A stretch of 64,000 bases of DNA from Hanleya hanleyi (lineage: Eukaryota; Mollusca; Polyplacophora; Lepidopleurida; Hanleyidae), in the NCBI GenBank assembly GCA_036873755.1, contig JAVTVY010039197.1, forward strand, positions 1 to 64,000, given 5' to 3'. The position numbers and the translations under genes were made by a program. How positions within the stretch are numbered: position 1 is the stretch's first letter; every line of letters starts with the position of its first letter. Under the pieces are notes generated by a model. The model was not told the DNA's origin, did not search any database, and saw only the letters and a program-made list of their open reading frames with translations. Shown in pieces: positions 1 to 11,709 of the stretch.

Positions 1-740
1 GAGTGAGGTATCATATTGAAACTGACGTGAAATGCTTCACATTGATACCTCACTCGACCCCATTGCACCACTAGGGGCGCCTCTAACCCAAAAAAGGATA
101 TTTTGAAGATTACGCATGCGCAGAATGCTGTTAGTTCAACCCACACCAGTCCATCAGATGCTCCTTCACGTCACCTTCAATTTGATACCTTACTCGACCC
201 GATTGGTCCATTAGGGACGCCTCTAACCCCAAAAAGGCTATTTTGATGTTTGATATTTTTCATATTATCTTCGCGCATGCGCAGAATTACCCTAATTCAA
301 GCCCACACCCAGTCTATCAGATGCTCCTTCACGTCACCTTCAATTTAATACCTCACTCGACCCGATTGGCCCATTAGGGACGCCTCTAACCCCAAAAAGG
401 CTATTGTCATAGCCTTTGGACTTCGCGCATGCGCAGAAAATTCAAAATAGCCTTTATTGGAGTTAGGGCAGCCCCTAGTGGTGCAATCGGGTCGAGTGAG
501 GTATCATTGTGAGGCATTTCACGTCAGCTTCAATTTGATACCTCACTCGACCCACTACCTCTAAAATAAAAAATCTTCATTCACCGGATGTTGATAATTA
601 TCTTCAAAATAATCTTTTTTTGAGGTTAGAGGCGTCCCTAATGGTCCAATCGGGTGGAGTGAGGTATCATTGTGAAGCATTTCACGTCAGCTTCAATATG
701 ATACCTCACTCGACCCACTACCTGAAAAATAAAATTTTGT
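1..740. repeat. Subterminal-type repeat array, partly head-to-head, related to Elements 1 and 2
   Basis: About four units of roughly 160 bp share the order GATACCTCACTCGACCC, ATTGG-CCA, CTCTAACCCCAAAAAGG, GCGCATGCGCAGAA, CACACCCAGTC-ATCAGATGC and TTCACGTCA. The same order of blocks occurs in the arms of Element 1 (38.6-40.0 kb). Units up to about 420 run in one direction; from 430 on they appear inverted, giving short palindromes of GAGTGAGGTATCA/TGATACCTCACTC (1-60, 498-550, 655-717). No AGTAGTATA-type terminus or target duplication is seen, so this may be a fragment or the edge of another element lying to the left of the window. Confidence 0.7.
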
Positions 741-1743
741 TGACTTGACGTATGAAGATTTCCCATCCGAAGGACGGGTTTTACTTCACATTTTTTTGTT
801 TTGTTTTGAAATTTTTTTTTTTTAAATGTACAAACTTTTACGTGAAGACAATATTCTTTATATATGTGTACTTCCTATTTCCCGCAGGAATTTATGGAAT
901 ATCAATTCTTTCCGCAATGAACTTACAATTTTACTGGCAATGAAATTCTCCGTGTCGATTTGAGGTGGATATGAAAACGTACTGACTCACACGTGCAATG
1001 GCAACAATTCGCTACAGTGTAATGAAATGTGTTCATTTTTTAGGCGCCCGTGGTTTTATTAATATGCAAACACATATGCTTTTCTAATAGTTCATTGGCT
1101 GAACCGCGAGGCGGGAGAAAAAAATATTAAACTAATTTCGTCTCGCGAGGTCAAATCCTCAGTGTGTGTGTGCGGCGAACGCAAACCAACAACTCACCAG
1201 TTTTACCGGACAGGCAAATGAATTGCATGTTATTTTGACTCGATTCATACGCTCGACTCTTCAAAATGGACTTGAAGGAGACGTTATGCGGGAACTGAAA
1301 TCAATTTCTTGAAACGTTTGCTCACCGTGAGCAACAAGAGAGCTAACAGGCAATTGAGGGCGTTAGCTCAGCTGATATGTAGATGGAAATATCTGTGAAT
1401 TTCGAAAAAATGCGTGACAAGCCAAGAAACAGAAAACCGCTGGGATGTAGACACCAAACCAGGGAACATCTATGTGCCGCTGACCAAAATCATTAGCTTC
1501 ATAGTTTAGTGCGTAAAGGTGTTTTGTACAATACATTGAATTGAATTGAATTTCATCCACGTGGTATACTGGACACCGGATTTACCGATGGAAATATCTG
1601 AATTTCGATTAGCATACAAATGCATGGTGTGTTATATCCCACCTAGGAAAAAAACAGCCCCCCAGATATGCATCAAACGTCCGGGAGTATGGGATATAGG
1701 TATACATCTGGACTAAACTTCTTTTATCAGGTAAGCTTGTCAT

Positions 1744-1780
<37 letters not shown>

Positions 1781-2565
1781 ATTTCAATCTGCCAATTTTC
1801 GAGATGAAAATTTTTTCTTGACGAAATAGAAATGAACGCGAATATATATTCTACAAAACATTTTTTCTTGACGAAATAGAAATGAACGCGAATCTATATT
1901 CTACAAAACACCAGAAAATATTAGCGTAGGTGAATTTTTTAGACTGTTTTGTGCTTTCATCGAAAGTGAAAACACATCTCGAAAAGTGTGTAGCAGTGTC
2001 GATATAAATCTTCAACCTAGATGTGAAAATAGATACCGGGGCATAAATTAGAGAGAGCATTTCAGTACACCTCAAAAAAATGAAACATGGACGGTATCCT
2101 TCATCTCGAGGGGTGCGCAAGTTCGATTCTTGCTTTCATTATGTGAGTATGTGTTGGACATGTGATCTTTAAATTTTATTATCACCAGACTAGCAGGGTA
2201 GGATGTGGGTTTCAGGAGTTCACCGGGTGTGACAATTTCTTTATAATGATTTGTGATAAAAGCGGGTAAAACCTAATGTCAAAATCTCCTTGAAGGTAAC
2301 GGAGATGTCGATTTATTGCTGATCAGCTGATTTCCAGGACAGACAGACATTATTTCGGCTCTTTTCTCTTCGAAATTCTTGTAATTTGCTCAATACAAAT
2401 AAATATTTAAATTGACTCTGAGTTTTCTGTTGGCATTATTTCAGCAATATTATGCACTAATGGGTTTTATCATTCTTTTCCATTCATGGAATTTTTACAG
2501 TTCCACAGTGTCACAAAACAACAATAATGCCATGATGTCACAATAAGACGTTACAAAGACAATTT
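741..2565. other. Gene-poor stretch with simple repeats
   Basis: No convincing gene. It holds a (GA)n microsatellite at 1749-1778 and a perfect-looking 50-bp tandem duplication (1811-1860 and 1861-1910, starting TTTTTTCTTGACG) that differs at one base. Short reading frames here (752-943, 1363-1560, 1851-2120) have low-complexity or unrecognisable products. Confidence 0.6.
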
Positions 2566-2975
2566 CTGCTGTATACAATGGTACTATAAGGCACCTGTAT
2601 ACAATGGTATAAGGCACCTGTATACCATGGTATAAGGCACATGTATACAATGGTCAGATGTACCTGTATACAATGGTATAAGGCACCTGTATACAATGGT
2701 ATAAGGCACCTGTATACAATGGTATAAGGCACCTGTATACAATGGTCAGATGTACCTGTATACAATGGTATAAGGCACCTGTATACAATGGTCAGATGTA
2801 CCTGTATACAATGGTATAAGGCACCTGTATACAATGGTATAAGGCACCTGTATACAATGGTCAGATGTACCTGTATACAATGGTATAAGGCACCTGTATA
2901 CAATGGTATAAGGCACCTGTATACAATGGTCAGATGTACCTGTATACAATGGTATAAGGCACCTGTATACAATGG
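2566..2975. repeat. 23-bp minisatellite with two alternating variants
   Basis: About 18 copies of a 23-bp unit built on ACCTGTATACAATGGT. Two variants end in ATAAGGC (A) or CAGATGT (B). Reading along, the order is mostly AAB or AAAB, a higher-order 69-92 bp pattern. Open frames across it on both strands are a by-product of the repeat. Confidence 0.95.
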
Positions 2976-3366
2976 TCATCAAAATGGCGGCACCTTATCT
3001 TACAAAAACAACAAAACAAGCCGCCATTTTGAACCCACCCACTCACCCTACAGGTCAATCAGTACACAAGGTGAGTGGGTGGGTTCAAAATGGCGGCACC
3101 TTATCTTACAAAAACAACAAAACAAGCCGCCATTTTGAACCCACCCACTCACCCTACAGGTCAATCAGTACACAAGGTGAGTGGGTGGGTTCAAAATGGC
3201 CGCACCTTATCTTACAAAAACAACAAAACAAGCCGCCATTTTGAACCCACCCACTCACCCTACAGGTCAATCAGTACACAAGGTGAGTGGGTGGGTTCAA
3301 AATGGCGGCACATTATCTTACAAAAACAACAAAACAAGCCGCCATTTTGAACCCACCCACTCACAT
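2976..3366. repeat. 106-bp tandem repeat with an internal hairpin
   Basis: Four copies at 106-bp spacing. Each unit carries inverted arms of about 26 bp, GTGAGTGGGTGGGTTCAAAA and its complement, followed by TGGCGGC / GCCGCCA and separated by an A/C-rich spacer. Overlapping open frames (2972-3604) repeat the same peptide and are not genes. Downstream at 3366-3480 lies unrelated sequence with a TGCGCATGCGCA site. Confidence 0.95.
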
Positions 3367-3483
3367 AGGCCACGCCCACTTTTTTGTCACACCACCCCAA
3401 TACCGCCCCAAAACCTCCTCAATTGTGACGTCACACACAGGTCTGCGCATGCGCAGTGAGGCGCTAATTACTCAATTTGCGGT

Positions 3484-4115
3484 GTACATACTACTTAGGT
3501 GCTTTAGGATTGTATACCCTAGTTTGTCTTCGCCGGGTGAACTTTCTTTTTTAGAGTGTAAAGCTTTTCTGTATTCACTGACAGTAAAGTCTCCGTTAAG
3601 GTAGTTTTCTATATAATCATTTGTGTCATTTTCCAGGATCGGTTCTTGTTTGATTTTTCTGAATTCTGGTTTCAGGTTTCTATCGCTACTGTTTGATGCG
3701 AATGATTCAGCAAGATATTCTGCCTTTTCAAGGTTAGTTCTCTTTGTTTTGTTTAGTACAGGTATTGTGTTAGTTGCTTTCCCTTGAATGCTTTTTATTT
3801 TATTCCAGACTTTCTTTGAGTTAGTTTTCGTATCTATAGTGTTGCACTAATCTTCCCAGCATCTTGATTTGGCTTCTTTGACGCTTTTTCTGCTATTATT
3901 TTCAGTTCCTTATATCTTTCGTGGTCACTCTGGAGCCGGCTTTTTTTGAATTTTCTGAGTGCTTTTTTCTTTGCCGCGATGTTCTTGCCACACTCTTGGT
4001 TCCACCAAGGCACTGGATTTTTGTTGGGCCACTTATTCGTGACTGGAATATGTCTTTGTGCTATGTTTAGAAGTTTGCTGGTAATATTTTCACAGCGAGA
4101 CGTCGTGATAACAAT
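3484..4115 (-). pseudogene. LINE (non-LTR retrotransposon) fragment: endonuclease-RT linker and start of RT
   Basis: Minus-strand reading gives a basic stretch with NPVPWWNQEC and AAKKKALRKFKKS (about 4030-3950), the usual linker after the LINE endonuclease. After a frameshift and stop near 3860 comes DTKTNSKKVWNKIKSIQGK. The fragment ends with GDFTVSEYRKAL and SSPGEDKLGYTILKHL (about 3590-3500), which matches the first RT block (LK..KSPG.D.....LK.L) of Jockey/CR1-type LINEs. Both ends are truncated and the RT catalytic core is absent, so it is dead. The exact clade is not decidable by eye. Confidence 0.8.
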
Positions 4116-4592
4116 ATATACGAGATGAGGAAATCCTTCAAATATCATTATAAATCCGTTTCCATGGATATAGTGGCGTAGGGAGAAGTGCTTGGTCTAT
4201 GGAAGGTCAATATTTAGCCACGAACGCTCAGAGCCAAAGAACAACAGTCGCGGGCGGTAAAACAATAGCCGTGGGTGACAGAATAACGGTAGACCGTTGT
4301 GGGCGGTCACGATTGGTAATTAGTACGACCGCATTACATGAAGATGCCAATAAGGGGAACGCGAATGGAAAAGATATAACTGATCAAATGTCGAACGAGA
4401 TATTTGTGATTGACATCTTTATCCTGATGGATTTAACGTTGATTTAATATGAAAATGTTCCACTGGTTGCCCAGATATTCACTTGAAAGATGACACCACT
4501 AAAACACTTTCTTCCAGACAACTCTCGCTATAAAACGAGAGCGGAGAATATTAGTTCTGCTGTCAACGACCCGTGCAACTAGGGTACAGATC
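4116..4592. other. No gene seen
   Basis: A plus-strand open frame at 4199-4447 (82 codons) has no recognisable features. I see nothing else between the LINE fragment and the MITE. Confidence 0.5.
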
Positions 4593-4602
4593 GCTATGCT
4601 AG

Positions 4603-5934
4603 GGTCCATAGAATTACCCAAATGAACCCAAATGTAAGTTATTTTACCCAAATGAAGGCAATATGTACCCAAATGAAGCTAGTATATGCGTGAAAGGGTG
4701 TCCTGTCATCCGAAATATAATAAAATAGGACAGGTGCACTAAATAATGCCAAAAATTTACGAATTTACGCTCAGATTACCCGTTTGACATGTTCGCGGGA
4801 GATCTCTTCAAAGGGAGAATTATTGAGAACTAGCTAACAGCTACCAAGCAAAGCCATGCTTTATCCCCTTACAACTTGTTCAATCAGACAGAAAAAGATT
4901 GGCAAGGAATATTGTACAATAATATTTATTGAATATAGAAATAGCACATCGAATAGCACAATTGTACAAAGCTACATTTTGCGGACAATCTGTTTTCTAA
5001 ACACGGTCAACATCACAATTGAATACATGACTACCTGGCTCTCTCACCTCTGACCAGTTTTGTTGCAATCCCCTTTGCCTTGTTTGGAACTGAAATTTTA
5101 CATTGTTAGCAGTTATCATATTGCCAGTAGTACAATGGCTTAATCATATTGTTCACCGTTCAACCATTTAACCCTCTTTGAAGCAGATTAAAGTTGTTGA
5201 AAGCCCCACTCCCGAGCCTTGATTAAATTTGCTCATAATGCCACAATTTACTCAAAAGGTGTCGACAATCGCTCAATCATACTCTTCATTGTTCAACCAT
5301 TTAATCCTCTTTGAAGTTTCAAGGTAATCAGGTGTGAAGCTTACAAATTAAATTGAAATTAAAATAAAACATTGAGTTGGGCCGCGAAATCCATATGGGA
5401 AGCGGCCCTTAAACTACAATTTCAATCAATCAGAATTATTATGCTCATACCAGAATCATTCTTTGAATCATCTACCTTTTATAAAAACATGGCAAAAGAA
5501 ATAGATTCGGCGAAACATGGGAATTAAGCGGCATGTGAAAAGAACGTTTTTCCTTATTCACAGCCGACTATAATCATCCCATCTACTGAGAGAAATGGGA
5601 ATTCGATTAGTTCATAAAAAACCCCAACACGAATGTATTGAAAAAGGCGGCCAAAAACGGTTCGTTGCGGTTTTGCTTGCATTGGGCAGCTTGGTTTTGT
5701 CACAGTTTTCTCCCTTGAAAGCCATCTCAGACTAACAGTTTCATTTCATCAGTAGGTTCATTTTGGCATTATATTCAGTACATCTGGCCTATTTTGTTAT
5801 ATTTTCGGATGGCAGGGCCCTTATACGCACATACTAGCTTCATTTGGGTACATATTGCCTTCATTTTGGTACATATTGCCTTCATTTGGGTAAAATGACA
5901 TACGTTTGTGTTCATTTGGGTAATTGTATGGACC
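4603..5934. mobile_element. MULE-like non-autonomous DNA transposon with long terminal inverted repeats
   Basis: The ends GGTCCATA and TATGGACC head inverted repeats of about 160-180 bp (4603-4765 and 5760-5934). Each carries several ACCCAAATGAA boxes (tandem CCCAAATGAAGGCAATATGTA in one arm). The 10-bp sequence GCTATGCTAG lies directly outside both ends (4593-4602 and 5935-5944), an apparently perfect target duplication. A 9-11 bp duplication plus long TIRs is typical of the Mutator/MULE superfamily. The 1-kb interior holds no credible transposase. Confidence 0.85.
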
Positions 5935-5944
5935 GCTATGCTAG

Positions 5945-6667
5945 AATATTGTCTGGCACCCGTTTTTCTTTCTGAATTGATTTCTGTACGTCGAAAAATT
6001 CTCAAACTTCAGTATATTTTGTGAACTAGCCATCTTCCGATAATATATGAAAATCAGCCACCGGGAATACATACTTTTTTTTATTTATGGCAATTTATCT
6101 GTATATCCTCGTTAATTTTATGGGAGCTCAATCTTAATAAATTAATATCCTATCAATGCTCCCCAGTCGTATATGTCGCTATGAAGGATCTTACTGATTT
6201 CAATTCAATTTGGTGTTAAGAGCGCCCAGGTCATGAATACGGTATTTAATAATCTTATGACATCACTGTCGCATTTTAACAACTTTACTTGCAGACATTG
6301 AGGGGGAAGGGGGGGGGGGGATAGGGTCATCGTATCCGCTTTAACCAAAGGTTTATGCTAAGGACCATTCCATATTTCTACCCCGCTTTATGGTGCCAAG
6401 CTGGCGGAAGAGCGGCAACATCAGAAGAAACCCCACTGAGCCAACGAAAAGACCCCTATCACTATGTTCCCTTCAAAGCACTATGAAAAGTTCTCGGGAA
6501 TGGTCGACACTCGCGTTAGTGCAAGCCAGTTAGATCTTACAAGCGACATATCCGAACGGGGGAGCAGATAGAATATAATTTTAATTAGATTGTTGGGAGC
6601 TGTCCCCCAGTTACGAGCGGGAACAGCCAGCTGTGAAGCAGGGCTGTCTGACAATTTGCATCAAACG
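5945..6667. other. No gene seen
   Basis: AT-rich sequence with a G-homopolymer around 6309-6320. No coding or structured feature could be supported. Confidence 0.5.
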
Positions 6668-6671
6668 TCTA

Positions 6672-8580
6672 TGTAACGTGTACGAGCAGGACCATTCGTA
6701 GTGTTAACGAATCAATAACCGGGATTGCCTGGTTGCTGGCCCTTCTCTTCTGTGTACAAGGGCGGCCTGGCCTTCACCTCTTCCGTCACACGTAATGAAG
6801 GGCGGACTGATTGCTGGCCCTTTCCCCACACGATAACCGTATTTGCGACCCGGTCGCAAGCCTCTGCGACCCGGTCGCAAGTCGTCTTCTTCCGTCTATG
6901 GAACGTTACGGCTGTAACGCTCTCTCGCTATACAACACCCAGTCGTTGGAGCCTCTCCACGGATGTGGCAGCCCGTCGTCTTCTTCACCCCCAGTCGTCG
7001 GAACGTTACGGCTGTAACGCTCTCTCAATATATGCCACCCAGTCGTTGGAGCTCCTCCACGGATCTGGCAGCCCGTCGTCTTCTTCACCCCCAGTCGTCG
7101 GAGCCTAACCCTAACTCGTCAGCTCACCAGTTTGCTTCCCTCACAGGTAGGTACAGCACGGCGTCTCAACCCTCACGGCTGCTGCGACCCGTCTATAGAC
7201 ACGACCCGTGGCTACACAACTTCACGATGACCCTCCAGGTAAGAAACACGTATAGCTCGTCCTCCGTGGCCGTCACGACATCTACTTGGATATATATTGT
7301 GTTATCATTTCATCTGGTACCGATGTAGCATCATTAATGTCTGTAAACCGCCGATGGCGACTCTCTGCGACCCTCTGCGACCCGGTCGCAAGCCTCTGCG
7401 ACCCGGTCGCAACCCGTCTGCGACCTTTCTGCAACCCGGTCGCAGGTCTCTCACATTTCCCGGTTCATCGACGTATCTCGGGAGAAGAAACCCGTCTCTG
7501 CTGTGCCCCGTCTTCTGGTACTGTCTGTAACCTTTGTGGTCTCTTTCGCACCCGTACAGCGTCTATGCGACCTTCTGCGACCCGATCGCAGGGCGTCTGC
7601 GACCTTTCTGCGTCCCGGTCGCCGACCTCACGGGCTGCACGATATGTCGTTGAATAACGGTAGGAGAGATTGGCTCTATTATCTCTGTATTTATAGTACA
7701 TTTGCATATAATCTGAGGGTGGAGGGAATCCCTTATTACCGTCACATACCGCTTCACGACCGATGACACCGACACCTATACTATACTGACCACGTCCCAG
7801 TGCCCCGGGCTGTTCAGCAAAACAGTGCAGATATCATACAATCTACTGGTATTGACCTATATCCTTATTCTATACTGATGTCTGATCATGATTACCGTAA
7901 TGTGCTATGCGGCAATACATGTCATGTTACAGTATTATAGAATACCCCCCGACTACAATAAACACGCCAGTCGGTCTTCCCACTCTGTCGTGTTCCCTAT
8001 ACTTATAGTGCAACACAAAAACACGGTTCCACACTGAAAATGCAAGCCGGCAAATTCGCATTGGATTGACGTGTTTTATATCAGTTGCACTAGCTACAAT
8101 CTTTTAGACTCCCAGGCCAAAACAATTACATTTGCGACCCGGTCGTAAAGTGCGCCAAAACCACACAATGCAGGCTGTACCCTGCGTGCTTCCTCAAGAT
8201 CTGTCTTTCTGGTACTTTCCCGCTCGAAATGTCCGCACCTCTATATATACTGTGTGCACTCTCCACACCCGAAAAGTCCCCACAGGAAGTTCCCCACGAA
8301 CGGAGACTTTTCGCCTGCCACGAAAGATCGTCTCTCACAGCGAAATTACAGTTCATAGTCCATAAACTAGAACGGCATCCCAATCTAGAACCTGTAGGGA
8401 ATATTTCACGTAATTGTCAACTCCTATCTTGGTCTGCTAAGTTAGAAATACGGGGCACTCCATTTCCGTACACTGGCCTGCATTTCGTTAACGATACATG
8501 TACAAGGTCCTTCCCCGCATTCCATTCTGGGTCACCCTCCATAGTCGAACCGTTCTTTACACAAACGGTTAGCCGTTACA
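6672..8580 (-). repeat. 3' LTR (lower-coordinate copy)
   Basis: It is collinear with 11710-13855 over most of its length, for example the GGAATCCCTTATTACCGTCA block near 7725 and near 12990. It holds about seven copies or near-copies of the palindromic motif TGCGACCCGGTCGCA (near 6844, 6864, 7376, 7395, 7579 and others) and GGCTGTAACGCTCTCTC repeats. Overlapping reading frames in it are not genes. It lacks the roughly 340-bp segment found at 11785-12125 in the other LTR. Confidence 0.9.
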
Positions 8581-8598
8581 CTGCCCCCGCCTTTCCAG
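8581..8598 (-). other. Polypurine tract of the LTR element
   Basis: On the minus strand the sequence directly before the 3' LTR reads CTGGAAAGGCGGGGGCAG, a purine-rich plus-strand primer site. Its position next to the LTR boundary supports that boundary and the orientation. Confidence 0.8.
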
Positions 8599-8940
8599 AT
8601 CATGACGTCCTCGTCATGGTCGTTCTCGTTCCACAGTCCAGTGCAGTTCCACAGTTCCAGTTGTACAGTTCGAATCAATACAAACAAAATCTCCTCGCCA
8701 TATACTGGCCATCAGGGCCGGCGAAATTACAAGGTGGCCGCCCTCCGGTGGTCTGGCCGGGCCGCCACGACATTAGGTCCGGTTATTCCCCCCCAGGACC
8801 ATCACGGGCGGGCGCACTTCAGGGATTTCGGCCGCTGTCCTCACGACCCCCTTCCCGCTCTGGTACCTGGAAGGGTACACATAATTACATGGGCGGCTAG
8901 CAGAGCCGCCCAACGACATCAGGTCCACTGGGCTGTGCGC

Positions 8941-10406
8941 TCAGTAGGAGGGATCGAGCTTCCCCTCATGAAGACTATGCTCTTCGGTCCACGCCCATTT
9001 ATCATACACCTTTCTCCGCTCGCGGCCCTGGCGATCCCGCACGGAGTCCACATAAAGTTTGGTCCGGTGCACCAGTATGCGTTGTGGTCGAGCCACGTCC
9101 AGGCTCACCGGCCTCATCGCCGGCCTGGCCTCCGCGGCAGTCGGACTCTGGCCCCTATCAGTGGCCTGCACTAGCCCTTCAGGCGTACCGGCTGCACCAT
9201 CGCCCTCGCCTTTGTCGGTGTCGACCTCACTCTCCTCATCGCTGAACTCCGTCACCGGCGGATGGAGTATCAGCCTCGGCAGCTCCGGGATCACTTCCGG
9301 CATGGAGGCTTCACGCCCACTGGTTGCTGCTCTGGGGCTGATGGCGGCGACCGTTACCCCCGTCCCTAGGATTAACTCCTCGGGGTGCCGGGGAATGCTG
9401 ACCGGAAGTGAAATGGCGACCTCAGGTTCCTCCTGGCAAGGGAAGGGCACCACTTCTGGCGCAGGTAGCAGGCGCTGTTCGTCATCCGCCACCTGCAACG
9501 CCTTCTCCAACTCGATAGCTTCGCCTTTCGGGCGCCCCCTCTCTGGCCTCTGCGGCCGCCCCACGGCCGCCGGTAACTGCCGGGCTCCGTCGTGGCATCG
9601 CCCCCCGTCCCATAGCTTGGACTGCTGACAACATGCGGCAGGCTGCCGCTTTCGGCTCAGCCAGGTGCTAGTCTAGCCGGCTAGGGCCGGGTTGGTATAG
9701 GCCGTACATCAGTGCCGGGGTCTCGGGGTATTGGGTCCCCCCAGCTGCCATCCCACCCGGGTTTCCTTTTACAGTGCCCCGTTACACGTTTCCGGAAGTC
9801 ACTCGAGCAGAACGGGCACAAGAACGTAGGCTCACGTCCTTCCTCTCCTCGGAGATCTCGCTCTTTAGTCTAACGGGGGCTCCAACTTTTGTCTCTCCGG
9901 GGCTCTTTCCGGCCTGCTTTCTGCGGCTGCACGTGTCGCAGCTTCGACATCACTGTCGAACGTCTCGCTGCAGGCCGGCCCAGATGTACGCTTGTCGCAC
10001 CTTCTTTAGTGTCTTGAACACACCAAGGTGTCCCCCAGTCGGGCTGTCAGGGCTGTCTCTTGTGAAGGGCCCTCGGGACTACCTGTAACTTGGCCTTCTC
10101 CCGGCCTCGCACGTCATACCAACGTCGCACTAGGTCGTCTCCTTCCATGGCCAAGGCGTCATAGGCTCCCCCCAGTGCTTTCGTTACCTCACTGTGTTGG
10201 CAGACTAGGTCCCACCGAGGTCTGGTACCAGCCTTCACCCACTCAATCACCGGTAGTAGCTCCGGGTCTGCAGCTTGGGCCGCTGCAAAGTCATTAGGAG
10301 TTACGGTCACAACTCTCGCTGCCGCAGTCTCTCCGTCTTTGATCTCTGAGGAACGACCACACTGCGTAAATGGACGTCTGCGCCCTCGGCGTGATTGTCG
10401 TCTCAT
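8941..10406 (-). pseudogene. Ty3/gypsy pol remnant: integrase N-terminal region and polyprotein C-terminus
   Basis: Reading 10406 to 10047 on the minus strand gives ADPELLPVIEWVKAGTRPRW, then WYDVRGREKAKLQVVPRALH, the segment that precedes the zinc-binding integrase domain in gypsy-type pol. The following H2C2-like part (about 10040-9900) is split by stops and frame changes. The catalytic DDE core is gone. The frame 9564-8941 gives a Pro/Glu-rich tail ending in RDRQGRERRKVYDKWAW, like the variable C-terminus of such polyproteins. RT and protease are absent. Confidence 0.75.
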
Positions 10407-11639
10407 CCTCTGGCCCCGCCTTGAACTTGAGCGTCCCTCTCAAGTTCTTCCCTCAGGATAGCAACCTTCGCTCGAAGACGGGCTGTCTCGTTCTCTTTAT
10501 AATCTGGAGGTTCAGGAGATATATCTTCTCCAACGGCAACTCTCACCGCGGGGTCAGGGCGTCGCCGCTGTGCATCCCGGAAGGCCTCTACTTCCACTGC
10601 GGCATGCACAGCCTCATGTAAGGACTTCGGGCGGCACTGCCAGACTTTAAACCGTAAGTCATCTTCAATTGCCTCAAAGAATTGGTCACGGGCCAGGATG
10701 TCTTGGACCTCATCACCGGCGTCTGGGTAGGCCATCTGGCCGAGTCTCACCAGAGCTTGGCCCAGTTCAGGCAGACCTTCTCCCCTCTGTCGTCGCCTTG
10801 ACTTCAGCTTGGACTTATACAGCTCTGTTTGGTTAGGCGGAGCGAAGCGTCTCTCCAAGGCATCACGTAGGCAGATGAAATTTGCATCCCCTGGTTTCAT
10901 CTTCAGACTGGAGAGAAGCTGTTGTGCTGACCCCGCAGCGATATGGCCAAGTGCTGTCCCTTCTCTTCCGGCGTCCACCGGTTCAAGGCTGCGCAATGCT
11001 CAAAATGTACCAGGTGATCTCTCCAGGGCGTAAGCCCCATCATAGGTCGATGGCCACAGTTACGACCATACCCCCTTTCCGTAAGATGTGGCCATCCCAC
11101 TAGTGTCAGCCGCTGAAAGTCGCACTTCTGCGCGGAAGGTAAACGTGGTTGCCTCTGTCCCCGTTGTCTTAACCACGGCGGTGGCTGGATGTCCCCTCTC
11201 CTCAGCCGCCCTTCTGCGACCCGGTCGCAAGCCTCTGCGACCCGGTCGCAAAATCGTCTGTTCCCGTAGAGGCTGGTCCATGGAGGTTCTGGTAGTACTC
11301 TCCCCTTCGATCCTAGGTCTGGAGGTGTACTCTGGGGATTCTATCATCGTATGATTGAACGTCGCCTGCATGGTATGCATCTGTGCCTGTAAACTCCAAC
11401 AGCACTCGATTGGTTAACGAGGTCTCGGTCTCGACGATGGCGGGCGTTGACAGCTCGGACGGTGCTCCCACCGGACTCACGTCTTCTGTCGTCGCCAAAG
11501 TCGCAGAAACAGGTGACCCCATCCTCGATCGCCCTCTCCCCTGTAGGATAGCCCGTAGACCCGCTATGTCCGGACGTCTCGGTGTGGTCGCTTGGGAACT
11601 CATGGTTGATGGCGTTGTCGGCACGTCGTTGTCGGTCAT
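10403..11639 (-). pseudogene. Broken gag of the LTR element
   Basis: The first ATG on the minus strand is at 11639. The N-terminal third is low complexity. Near 11000 a frame change separates HFEHCAALNRWTPEEKGQHL from the next part, which contains LRDALERRFAPPNQTELYK, RRQRGEGLPELGQALVRLGQ, AYPDAGDEVQDILARDQFFE and LHEAVHAAVEVEAF. This is the classic gypsy-type Gag capsid/spacer signature. At least one frameshift near 11000 and another near 11300 break it. The C-terminal zinc knuckle is not seen; the frame runs straight into the integrase remnant, so the deletion begins here. Two TGCGACCCGGTCGCA motifs lie inside gag (11215-11250). Confidence 0.85.
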
Positions 11640-11681
11640 CTCTGGTAGTCAGTTGTTCTCTTCTGTTGTAGATCAGGCCAG

Positions 11682-11699
11682 ATCCCACCGCTGCCACCA
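11682..11699 (-). other. Primer binding site, complementary to tRNA-Leu
   Basis: On the minus strand it reads TGGTGGCAGCGGTGGGAT, about 10 bp inside the 5' LTR. It is complementary to the 3' end (with CCA) of metazoan tRNA-Leu(AAG) as I remember it. This fixes the orientation of the element. Confidence 0.85.
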
Positions 11700-11709
11700 G
11701 TTTTTCACG

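Noticed and set aside
2538..3604. Multiple open frames of 78-144 codons on both strands
   Set aside because: All are read through the 23-bp and 106-bp tandem repeats, in several frames at once, giving repeated peptides with no gene context.
6725..8900. Overlapping plus-strand frames of 60-223 codons, repeated at 12.2-13.9 kb
   Set aside because: They lie in the LTRs and 3' leader of a minus-strand retrotransposon. The GC-rich palindromic repeats keep several frames open by chance.
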